The notes beneath the pieces are model-generated. The model was given only the letters and a program-made list of their open reading frames with translations. It ran no database searches and was not told the DNA's origin. Below, one piece after another: positions 1 to 4,661 of a DNA stretch of 5,346 nucleotides (position 1 is its first letter; each line of letters opens with the position of its first letter). The stretch comes from Chloroflexi bacterium RBG_16_68_14 (GTDB lineage: Bacteria; Chloroflexota; Dehalococcoidia; DSTF01; RBG-16-68-14). The stretch lies in NCBI GenBank assembly GCA_001796995.1, contig MGOB01000032.1, positions 11,766 to 17,111 on the forward strand. The letters are read 5' to 3'. A program made the translations under genes and the position numbers.

Positions 1-147
1 AATATACCCGCCGCGTCATGCTGAGCCCTTCGCCGTGCCGGCTCAGGATAGACTCCGCGAAGCATCTGACCCTCCGAGCTTGACCGACCTACCGCAGGGG
101 TCAGACCCTTCGTCCGCCACAGGCGGACTCAGGGTGACAACGTGGCC
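1..147. repeat. Repeat-rich spacer downstream of the MaoC-like gene
   Basis: No gene is visible here. The spacer is made of inverted repeats. TCTGACCC at 65-72 is complementary to GGGTCAGA at 98-105. A stronger hairpin lies at 105-135: ACCCT (105-109) pairs with AGGGT (131-135), and GTCCGCC (112-118) pairs with GGCGGAC (122-128) around the loop ACA. Its right end reads CTCAGGGTGAC, the complement of the widespread GTCACCCTGAG intergenic motif, which recurs at 3464-3490. A decayed relative may lie at 16-65 (CATGCTGAG to GCGAAGCATCT). The hairpin starts about 13 bases after the MaoC-like stop codon on the minus strand and could stabilise or end that transcript, but no T-run follows it. Confidence 0.6.
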
Positions 148-1023
148 CTAGGCCACCACCGCGCTGGCGGTGCCGACGGTGACCTTGGTGCCGTCGCCCT
201 TCTCAGCCCAGATCTCGCAGTGGGCGCGGCGGAGGGCGCCCTCCGCCGTGAACTCGCGCACCACGCCCCGACAGGCCACGCCACCGTCGGAGCCCCAGAG
301 CACGTTCACCAGGTTGACCGACATGCGGCCGCCCTGGTACCAGCCCTCGCCGAAGCGACGGGTCATCAGCTCCGAGAGGAAGCAGACGGACATCATCCCC
401 TGGACGACGATGTCCGGGAAGCCCATCTTCTTCGCCGACTCCAGGTCGTTGTGGTAGTTGGTGCCCTGGGAGAACTTCTTGCACATCTCCAGGGTCACGG
501 TCTTCTCCAGCGGCGGGATCTCCTCCGCGACCTCGCCCGCGCCCGCGTCGAAGCGGCGGTCCGACCGCTTCTCCCGCTCCTTGTCCACGGCCATCCCTTG
601 CTCCACCCCTTCCGGCAGGAAACTCTGGTAGGTGCGGCCGCGGCTGATGAGCCGGCCGTCTGCCCCGAAGACCTGCACCCCGTTCACCACGTAGTCGCGC
701 CCGCGCTTGACGTAGCGGTCGACCACGGTGGCGCGAGTCGACACTTTGTCCCCGATCATGATCGGGGCGAAGAGCTCCCACTCCTGGCGGGCGTGCAGGT
801 TGCCCCAGATGTTGGGCAGGTACCAGCCGCCGAAGCGGTAGCACTCCGAGTGGAGGATGAGGGCGGGCGCCACCGGCCCGCCGAAGGGCGAGCCTTCGGT
901 GTACCAGGTGTTGTGGTCGTCCACCCCTTCCGCGTAGTCGCGCACCTGCTCCGGCGTGATCTCGTACTCGTGGGCGCCCAGGTCGAGGCCGACCTGCACG
1001 TCGCCTTTCGCTACGGTAACCAT
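148..1023 (-). CDS. MaoC-type double hot-dog (R)-enoyl-CoA hydratase-like protein
   Basis: This 291-residue cytosolic protein has two hot-dog domains. The N-terminal half (about 5-140) is MaoC_dehydrat_N-like, with D36-H-N-T-W-Y41 followed by FGGPVAP, and LHARQEWELFAPIMIGD at 76-92. The C-terminal half (about 170-290) has the MaoC pattern H191-N-D-L-E-S-A-K-x-x-G-F and a VVQGMM turn at 206-211. Relatives of this layout hydrate trans-2-enoyl-CoA to (R)-3-hydroxyacyl-CoA, and some act on bulky or branched CoA esters. The canonical D-x-N-P-x-H motif is incomplete: the N-half has Asp36 but Tyr41 in place of His, and the C-half has His191 but Gln186 at the Asp position. The exact reaction, or whether it is a hydratase at all, is therefore uncertain. 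The start is supported by AAGGAGGTGG about 8-10 bases upstream. A 371-base gap separates it from the upstream gene, so it may be transcribed on its own. Confidence 0.92.
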   Translation of the reverse strand: MVTVAKGDVQVGLDLGAHEYEITPEQVRDYAEGVDDHNTWYTEGSPFGGPVAPALILHSECYRFGGWYLPNIWGNLHARQEWELFAPIMIGDKVSTRATVVDRYVKRGRDYVVNGVQVFGADGRLISRGRTYQSFLPEGVEQGMAVDKEREKRSDRRFDAGAGEVAEEIPPLEKTVTLEMCKKFSQGTNYHNDLESAKKMGFPDIVVQGMMSVCFLSELMTRRFGEGWYQGGRMSVNLVNVLWGSDGGVACRGVVREFTAEGALRRAHCEIWAEKGDGTKVTVGTASAVVA

Positions 1024-1055
1024 CGCGTTGCCACCTCCTTCTCGTCAGCGAGGTG

Positions 1056-1064
1056 AGTCTAGCA
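1056..1064 (-). promoter_or_regulatory. Candidate extended -10 promoter for the MaoC-like gene
   Basis: On the minus strand the sequence reads TG-C-TAGACT, an extended -10 pattern with four of six matches to TATAAT. The predicted transcription start would be near 1049, giving a leader of about 26 bases that contains the ribosome binding site. No good -35 hexamer is seen at the usual distance, and short matches like this arise often by chance. Confidence 0.3.
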
Positions 1065-1104
1065 CACGCGAGGCGTATGGGGGCACCCGGAGCCTGACGC
1101 ACGA

Positions 1105-1252
1105 CACGGAGGTCCGTGGGAACCGAGGAACGAAGGGAGTGTTGCGAAAGCGCCGCTGCCGAAGCTTGAAAGCCTCGGCAGCTCGTGGCGCAGCTGGAAA
1201 GCCGCGCCTACGGGGTTTCTCAAGAGGCTCTGAACAGGGAAGGCACAGAGCC
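1105..1252. other. Spacer segment with three hairpins, unidentified
   Basis: This is part of the 371-base gap between the MaoC-like and SCP2-like genes, and no convincing gene is found in it. Three stem-loops can be drawn: CACGG (1105-1109) with CCGTG (1114-1118); GCTGCCGA (1155-1162) with TCGGCAGC (1175-1182), holding an inner GCT-TGAA-AGC and closed outside by CGCC (1151-1154) with GGCG (1187-1190); and GGCTCTG (1226-1232) with CAGAGCC (1246-1252). The pairs are complementary on either strand, so orientation is unknown. It could be a structured leader or RNA, or decayed repeat material. It matches no RNA family that I recognise. Confidence 0.35.
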
Positions 1253-1288
1253 GGGGGAGCCGCGGCTCGTCTTGGTCTCGGGCACGGT

Positions 1289-1315
1289 GGCCAGGCTGAA
1301 GCCTGGCCTTCAGCC
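1289..1315. repeat. Two overlapping, mutually exclusive inverted repeats
   Basis: GGCCAGGC (1289-1296) pairs with GCCTGGCC (1301-1308) around the loop TGAA. Alternatively GGCTGAAG (1294-1301) pairs with CTTCAGCC (1308-1315). Both have 8-base-pair perfect stems and they share bases, so only one can form at a time. The first hairpin has the same loop and GC-closed stem as the adjoining double-hairpin element at 1314-1370 and is probably a third hairpin of that family. Confidence 0.6.
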
Positions 1316-1370
1316 GTAGGGACAGAGCTTTAGCTCTGTCCTGGGCCGAGCTGAAGCTCGGCCCCTACGG
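1314..1370 (+). repeat. Double-hairpin element, copy 1 (three-way junction)
   Basis: A closing stem CCGTAG (1314-1319) with CTACGG (1365-1370) encloses two hairpins packed almost without gaps. The first has stem GGACAGAGC (1320-1328) with its complement at 1333-1341 and loop TTTA. The second has stem GGGCCGAGC (1343-1351) with its complement at 1356-1364 and loop TGAA. All pairs are Watson-Crick. A second copy with different stem sequences but the same loop order is at 4606-4652 in the opposite orientation. It lies 24 bases past the SCP2-like stop codon, where it could act as a transcript end or 3' stabiliser, but there is no T-run. REP-like mobile intergenic elements have this appearance. 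Confidence 0.75.
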
Positions 1371-1394
1371 GATGACTTCGGTGGGTGCAGCCTA

Positions 1395-1832
1395 CTAGCT
1401 GCGGGCGCCGATGGTGAAGCGGGTCTCGATCTTGGACGACACGTCGAAGAAGTGCTGGAGGCTCTGATTGAAGCGGTAGAAGGTGTCGCGGCGGTAGCCG
1501 TCGTAGGAGCGGGCGAAGCCTTCCGGCTTGCTCAGGTCGATGGTGTTCAGGGTGTGGTGGAGGTCGGCCGAGCCGTGCTCCCTGATGTTCTCGATCATCT
1601 CCCTCCACTCCTCGGGCGTCTGCTCCAGCCAGAAGTCGACGTCGCGCAGGTCGCCCTCCCCGATCTCGCGGGCGCCGGTGCACTCGAAGGCCTCGAAGGT
1701 CACCTCGAAGAGCTGAGCGCCCACCTTGACGCCGACGCGGGCATCGACGGTGCCCAGGCGACGGAACGCATCGTCCTTGTTCACCAGCTCCCCAACGACC
1801 TTGAACCACTCAACGGATGGGAACGTAGGCAT
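1395..1832 (-). CDS. SCP2-like small protein
   Basis: The product is 145 residues, with no signal peptide or membrane segment. I assign it tentatively to the SCP2 sterol-carrier-like fold. An N-terminal amphipathic segment (FPSVEWFKVVGELVNKD, 4-20) is followed by beta-rich stretches (ARVGVKVGAQLFEVTFEAFE, 31-50), then DVDFWLEQTPEEWREMI at 64-80, which resembles the SCP2 strand leading into the helix with its conserved Trp. The C-terminal helix has FYRFNQSLQHFF (118-129). SCP2 domains bind fatty acyl chains, acyl-CoAs or sterols in a hydrophobic tunnel. The ATG at 1832 is preceded by GAGGAG at a spacing of 6. It starts 15 bases after the ferritin-like stop codon, so the two are very likely one operon and may share a substrate. 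The fold call is from pattern resemblance and is moderate; the gene itself is secure. Confidence 0.8.
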   Translation of the reverse strand: MPTFPSVEWFKVVGELVNKDDAFRRLGTVDARVGVKVGAQLFEVTFEAFECTGAREIGEGDLRDVDFWLEQTPEEWREMIENIREHGSADLHHTLNTIDLSKPEGFARSYDGYRRDTFYRFNQSLQHFFDVSSKIETRFTIGARS

Positions 1833-1847
1833 GGTAAGCTCCTCTTC

Positions 1848-3077
1848 CTATTCGGGCGCCTGGGTGTAGGCGCGCAGGGCCGGGTGGAGCCGCTCCCGCC
1901 GGTCGATGGTGGCCCAGCTAAGCCGCTCCAGGTACTGCTGCACCTGGCGCCTGCGCATCTCCTCGTACTTCGTCAGCCCTTCCTGGATCCGGTCCTTGCC
2001 GCCGCCCAGCAGGATGGCGAAGGCTTCGCGGGTCGCCGTGTCGCGGTCGTCGGCCACGAGCAGCGCCTCGCCCTTCTCCAGATAGCGCTCGATCTCCTGA
2101 CGGCGCTCGGCCCGGTGCAGCAAGACGTACTTGAGGTGGGCGATGCCGTAGGCGACGTGGCGGGCCTTGTCCTGCATGGCCAGCCGGAAGATGAGCTGCT
2201 CCGCCGCGCTGGGGGCAAAAGCCTCGCCGTACTGGTGCTGGACCAGGGTAAAGCTGTCCTGCAACACCATCTGGATAGCCACCATCTCCGTGAAGTTGCG
2301 CGCATCGGTGACGGAGCGGAACCCCCAGCCGGTGCTCTGCAACCCCAGGCCGCCGCCGTTGCAGAGGGCGCGCTTGCGGAAGACCTCGGTGTGGCGCGCG
2401 CCCTCGAAGATGACGGAGGCCAGGCAGAGCTTCACCTCGTGGTAGCCGTAGCTCAGCTCCGGCTCCCAGCCCGACAGGACATCGGCCTCCACCTGGGCCT
2501 TCTCGCTCAGGTGGGTGCAGACCTGGCAGATGGCCCGCTCCAGGTCATCCGGCAGCGGGCGGATCGCCTGCCAGGGGATGTCGGTAGCGGGGCGCCAGCG
2601 GCGCTGGATCGCCTCCTCGTAGAGGGCGGCGGCGTTGTCCGACCAGAGCTCCTGCTTCTCGTACACCGAGTAGCTCATGCCCTCGACGTCCAGGGTCGGG
2701 ACGGCGCCGCGGGGCATCTCGGTCTGGTACTCCCAGGTATCGGGTACCTCTCCGTACTTGCCGATGTTGATCGCGTCCATGGTGAGGCCCTTCTTGGTGG
2801 GCCTGGCGCGGGTGCCCCACTCGGTGGGGACCTTCATCCAGCTCAGGTCCAGTTGGGGCGCTGGCGGCCCGACAGCCTCCCCCCCGGCCTGGCCAGCGAT
2901 GAACTGTCGCACCTGGTCCGCCGTCACCCCCATGCGCATGTAGCGGACGAGGTCGGCCGGCTGGGCCCCGCGCTGGAGCAGCTCCCGCACCAGGTCCTCC
3001 GGCCAGCCGGCCTGCTTCGCCTGGGCGGCCAGTCCGGTCGGGATCTCGACCACGGGCGCCGCGGATTCGTCGGCCAT
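1848..3077 (-). CDS. Ferritin-like four-helix protein with altered metal motifs
   Basis: The product is 409 residues. The N-terminus (about 12-62) carries three short helical repeats of pattern (P/T)-x-D-x-V-R-x(4-5)-G, at 26-37, 40-50 and 52-62. The middle (about 75-170) matches nothing I recognise. Residues 178-320 fit a ferritin-like/R2-like four-helix bundle: helix 1 about 180-205, helix 2 211-236 ending in FEGARHTEVF, helix 3 258-284, helix 4 291-320 with MQDKARHVAYG. A helical, charged tail follows. In diiron relatives helices 2 and 4 carry ExxH. Here the residues three before His229 and His307 are Gly226 and Lys304, with acids (Glu225, Asp303) one residue earlier, and helix 3 has Gln273-Asp274 where a Glu is expected. 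It may be a non-canonical or metal-free member. I chose the ATG at 3077 because AAGGAG lies 7 bases upstream; an in-frame extension to 3122 lacks this and reads into the leader. It is probably an operon with the SCP2-like gene. Confidence 0.88.
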   Translation of the reverse strand: MADESAAPVVEIPTGLAAQAKQAGWPEDLVRELLQRGAQPADLVRYMRMGVTADQVRQFIAGQAGGEAVGPPAPQLDLSWMKVPTEWGTRARPTKKGLTMDAINIGKYGEVPDTWEYQTEMPRGAVPTLDVEGMSYSVYEKQELWSDNAAALYEEAIQRRWRPATDIPWQAIRPLPDDLERAICQVCTHLSEKAQVEADVLSGWEPELSYGYHEVKLCLASVIFEGARHTEVFRKRALCNGGGLGLQSTGWGFRSVTDARNFTEMVAIQMVLQDSFTLVQHQYGEAFAPSAAEQLIFRLAMQDKARHVAYGIAHLKYVLLHRAERRQEIERYLEKGEALLVADDRDTATREAFAILLGGGKDRIQEGLTKYEEMRRRQVQQYLERLSWATIDRRERLHPALRAYTQAPE

Positions 3078-3152
3078 TCGCGTGCTCCTTGGTAAGCGTT
3101 CGCTCGATCCGAGACAGCCCAAACGTCAGGGAAGCCTTCGGGCTGCCTGAGC

Positions 3153-3182
3153 ATTGTTCCGCATCAGCAGGGGCCACGTCAA
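3153..3182 (-). promoter_or_regulatory. Candidate sigma-70-type promoter for the ferritin-like/SCP2-like operon
   Basis: On the minus strand, TTGACG (3177-3182, five of six to TTGACA) and AACAAT (3153-3158, four of six to TATAAT) are separated by 18 bases. The predicted start is near 3146, giving a leader of about 69 bases. A small inverted repeat at 3127-3149 (CAGG/CCTG and AGCC/GGCT) falls at the start of this leader. On the plus strand its loop is TTCG, on the minus strand CGAA. Confidence 0.4.
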
Positions 3183-3320
3183 GGCGTCGTGTGGGTTTAG
3201 AGCATCAATAACTGAGCGAAGTACATCAGGGGGTCTGCTGGCCTGCGGAAGCAAATGCGACTCCTCCCTCGGCCGGGGGAGAAGCGCCTGCGAGCGCCTG
3301 CTCATTCGGCCACGCCGCAC

Positions 3321-3338
3321 GCCCCGACAAGTCGGGGC
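3321..3338. repeat. Palindrome GCCCCGAC-AA-GTCGGGGC, spacer copy
   Basis: Eight-base arms separated by AA. The inner 16 bases (3322-3337) recur exactly at 5045-5060 inside the CoA-transferase gene, and both copies are followed within a few bases by CTCGCGG. With a two-base loop it is unlikely to be a simple RNA hairpin. A protein-binding site or a small dispersed repeat is more likely. Confidence 0.65.
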
Positions 3339-3377
3339 GGCTCGCGGCCTCACTATTCGAATCTGTGGGGACACCCC

Positions 3378-3432
3378 CCAGGCCCCCCGACAGGGGGCAT
3401 TGCCCCCTGTACCCCCGGGGACCTGGTTTTTT
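3378..3432 (+). terminator. Terminator-like hairpin facing the plus strand
   Basis: CCAGG plus CCCC (3378-3386) pairs with GGGG-A-CCTGG (3417-3426) with one bulged base. Inside sits a 9-base-pair hairpin with arms 3390-3398 and 3402-3410 and the loop ATT. Six T residues follow directly at 3427-3432. This is the form of a rho-independent terminator read on the plus strand, but every gene in the window is on the minus strand. Read on the minus strand there is no T-run after the stem. It could end an unseen plus-strand transcript from the 3130-3377 spacer, block antisense transcription, or be a repeat that only looks like a terminator. Confidence 0.4.
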
Positions 3433-3463
3433 AGCACGCTGCTAAGCCTTTGGAAGGGGTAAC

Positions 3464-3490
3464 GAGACCCTTCGCTTCGCTCAGGGTGAC
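3464..3490. repeat. GTCACCCTGAG-type intergenic repeat
   Basis: On the minus strand this reads GTCACCCTGAG followed by CGAAGCGAAGGGTCTC, a short imperfect inverted repeat (ACCCT at 3467-3471 pairs with AGGGT at 3483-3487) common in the intergenic DNA of many bacteria. The copy at 100-138 keeps the two ends but has a different centre. When translated, this motif yields the familiar false peptide HPERSEGS. Confidence 0.7.
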
Positions 3491-3558
3491 CGGAGGAACG
3501 CTGCCGCCCACCGACGCTGAGCAAGGCACGCGCGCCGGCGCAGAGGCCGCGGGCCTGC

Positions 3559-4482
3559 TTAGGTCTTCGCTTCCTCCTTGGGGGCGAAGGGGTTGACCAG
3601 GCCTTTGGTCACCTGCGCCGGCAGCAGCTTGGAGAGTTCGTCGACGCTCCAGCCGTGGTCGGACTGGACATCGGCGATGATCTCCGGCTCGCTGTAGAGC
3701 CCGATGCGGGTGCCCGTGACCAGGAAGGTGCGGCCGTTGACGTTGGCCGCCTCGTCGGTGCAGAGCCAGACCACCAGGGGCGCGATCGCCTCGGGCGGGT
3801 TGGCCGCCATGAACCCTTCCAGCATCTTCGCCTGTGCGTCCTGGCCACGCGCCAGAGCGGCGTCCACCATGGTCTGGGTGAGCCGCGTGCCGGCCTGGGG
3901 CCGGATGGCGTTGCAGCGCACGCCGTAGCGGCCCATGTCGCGGGCGATGGAGCGGGTGAAGCCGACGATGCCCTCCTTCGCGGCGGCGTAGTTGGGCTGT
4001 CCGGGCGTCTGCCCCAGGCCCGCCTCCGACGAGGTGTTGACGATGACGCCGGAGCGCTGCTGGCGGAAAACGACGCAGGCGTGGCGGGTGAGGCTAAAGT
4101 GGCCCTTCAGGTGGACGGCCATGACCGCGTCCCAGTCGGCCTCCTCCATGTTGAAGATCATGCGGTCGCGCAGGATGCCGGCGTTGTTAACGACGATGTC
4201 CAGCCGGCCGAAGGCATCGATGGCCTGCTGGACCAGCTTCTCGCCGGTCTCAAAGAGGGTGATGTTGTCGTAGTTGGCGGCGGCCTGGCCGCCTGCGGCC
4301 TTGATCTCGTCCGCCACCTCCTCGGCCGGCCCCTTCGAGGCGCCCTCGCCCGCGCCGGAGCCGCCGAAGTCGTTGATGATGACGGTGGCGCCCTCCTGGG
4401 CGAGCGCCAGCGCCTCGCCCCGGCCGATGCCGCGCCCCGCGCCGGTGACGATGGCAACCCGGCCCTTCAGTCGATCACCCAT
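3559..4482 (-). CDS. SDR 3-hydroxyacyl-CoA dehydrogenase, MFE-2/HSD17B4 type
   Basis: This 307-residue cytosolic NAD(P)-dependent short-chain dehydrogenase probably oxidises (R)-3-hydroxyacyl-CoA to 3-ketoacyl-CoA. The Rossmann glycine motif TGAGRGIG is at 13-20. Asp38 at the end of beta-2 suggests NAD rather than NADP. NNAG is at 99-102. The catalytic set is Ser152 (in NTSSEAG), Tyr165 and Lys169 (YAAAK). VHLKGHF at 123-129 has His where classic SDRs have Asn; this, the NDFGGSG insert after beta-2 and the CNAIRPQAGTRLTQT stretch resemble the dehydrogenase module of peroxisomal multifunctional enzyme type 2. The length equals that module alone, with no fused hydratase or SCP2. I chose the ATG at 4482 because GAGGAGG lies 6 bases upstream; an in-frame extension to 4536 reads through leader sequence. 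A 179-base gap with its own candidate promoter separates it from the CoA-transferase gene. It could instead act on a hydroxysteroid. Confidence 0.95.
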   Translation of the reverse strand: MGDRLKGRVAIVTGAGRGIGRGEALALAQEGATVIINDFGGSGAGEGASKGPAEEVADEIKAAGGQAAANYDNITLFETGEKLVQQAIDAFGRLDIVVNNAGILRDRMIFNMEEADWDAVMAVHLKGHFSLTRHACVVFRQQRSGVIVNTSSEAGLGQTPGQPNYAAAKEGIVGFTRSIARDMGRYGVRCNAIRPQAGTRLTQTMVDAALARGQDAQAKMLEGFMAANPPEAIAPLVVWLCTDEAANVNGRTFLVTGTRIGLYSEPEIIADVQSDHGWSVDELSKLLPAQVTKGLVNPFAPKEEAKT

Positions 4483-4553
4483 AGCAGTCCTCCTCTCGAA
4501 CGGTACGTCGTAGCTGCACAGCGTCCACCCCGCCACCAGCGGGCGCGAGGCTA

Positions 4554-4582
4554 TCTATAGCTGATTGTGAAGCTAGGCGCAA
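4554..4582 (-). promoter_or_regulatory. Candidate promoter for the dehydrogenase gene
   Basis: On the minus strand, TATAGA (4554-4559, four of six to TATAAT) lies 17 bases after TTGCGC (4577-4582, three of six to TTGACA). It sits in the only AT-rich patch of this spacer. The predicted start is near 4547, with a leader of about 65 bases. The -35 match is weak. Confidence 0.35.
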
Positions 4583-4605
4583 GGGCCGTTGAACCTCCCC
4601 ACCCC

Positions 4606-4652
4606 GTGGGACAGGCTTCAGCCTGTCGCCGTCGGGCTAAAGCCCGACCCAC
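4606..4652 (-). repeat. Double-hairpin element, copy 2 (three-way junction)
   Basis: GTGG (4606-4609) pairs with CCAC (4649-4652) and encloses two hairpins: GACAGGC (4610-4616) with its complement at 4621-4627 and loop TTCA, and GTCGGGC (4631-4637) with its complement at 4642-4648 and loop TAAA. Read on the minus strand the loops come as TTTA then TGAA, the same order as copy 1 at 1314-1370 on the plus strand. It begins 9 bases after the CoA-transferase stop codon and could mark that transcript's 3' end. There is no T-run. Confidence 0.75.
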
Positions 4653-4661
4653 CGAGGGAAT

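Noticed and set aside
142..1056. Long open frame on the plus strand opposite the MaoC-like gene
   Set aside because: It is antisense to a gene with clear family motifs and a good ribosome binding site. Its translation is rich in His, Ala, Val and Leu, as expected from the reverse of GC-rich coding DNA.
1184..1230. tRNA-like D-arm sequence (TGGCGCAGCTGG with a later GCGCC)
   Set aside because: No acceptor stem, anticodon stem or GGTTCGA-type T arm follows at the right distance, so it is not a tRNA.
1452..3095. 547-codon open frame on the plus strand across the SCP2-like and ferritin-like genes
   Set aside because: It is a long antisense frame produced by high GC at codon third positions. It shows no recognisable domain and covers two minus-strand genes and their ribosome binding sites.
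3078..3122. N-terminal extension of the ferritin-like protein to an earlier in-frame start
   Set aside because: The added residues (MGCLGSSERLPRSTR) look like translated leader, and the strong AAGGAG lies just before the ATG at 3077.
3154..3462. 102-codon plus-strand frame ending after the terminator-like hairpin
   Set aside because: It starts with TTG and has no clear ribosome binding site. It runs through the palindrome and the hairpin, so the translation reflects repeats rather than a protein.
3126..3524. 132-codon minus-strand frame in the spacer
   Set aside because: It contains HPERSEGS, the well-known false peptide made by translating the GTCACCCTGAG repeat, plus the C/G-rich hairpin. 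There is no protein-like region.
4483..4536. N-terminal extension of the dehydrogenase to an earlier in-frame start
   Set aside because: SDRs of this type begin a few residues before the first beta strand, and GAGGAGG is placed 6 bases before the ATG at 4482.
3655..4560. 301-codon open frame on the plus strand opposite the dehydrogenase gene
   Set aside because: It is antisense to a textbook SDR with all catalytic motifs, and has no motif of its own.
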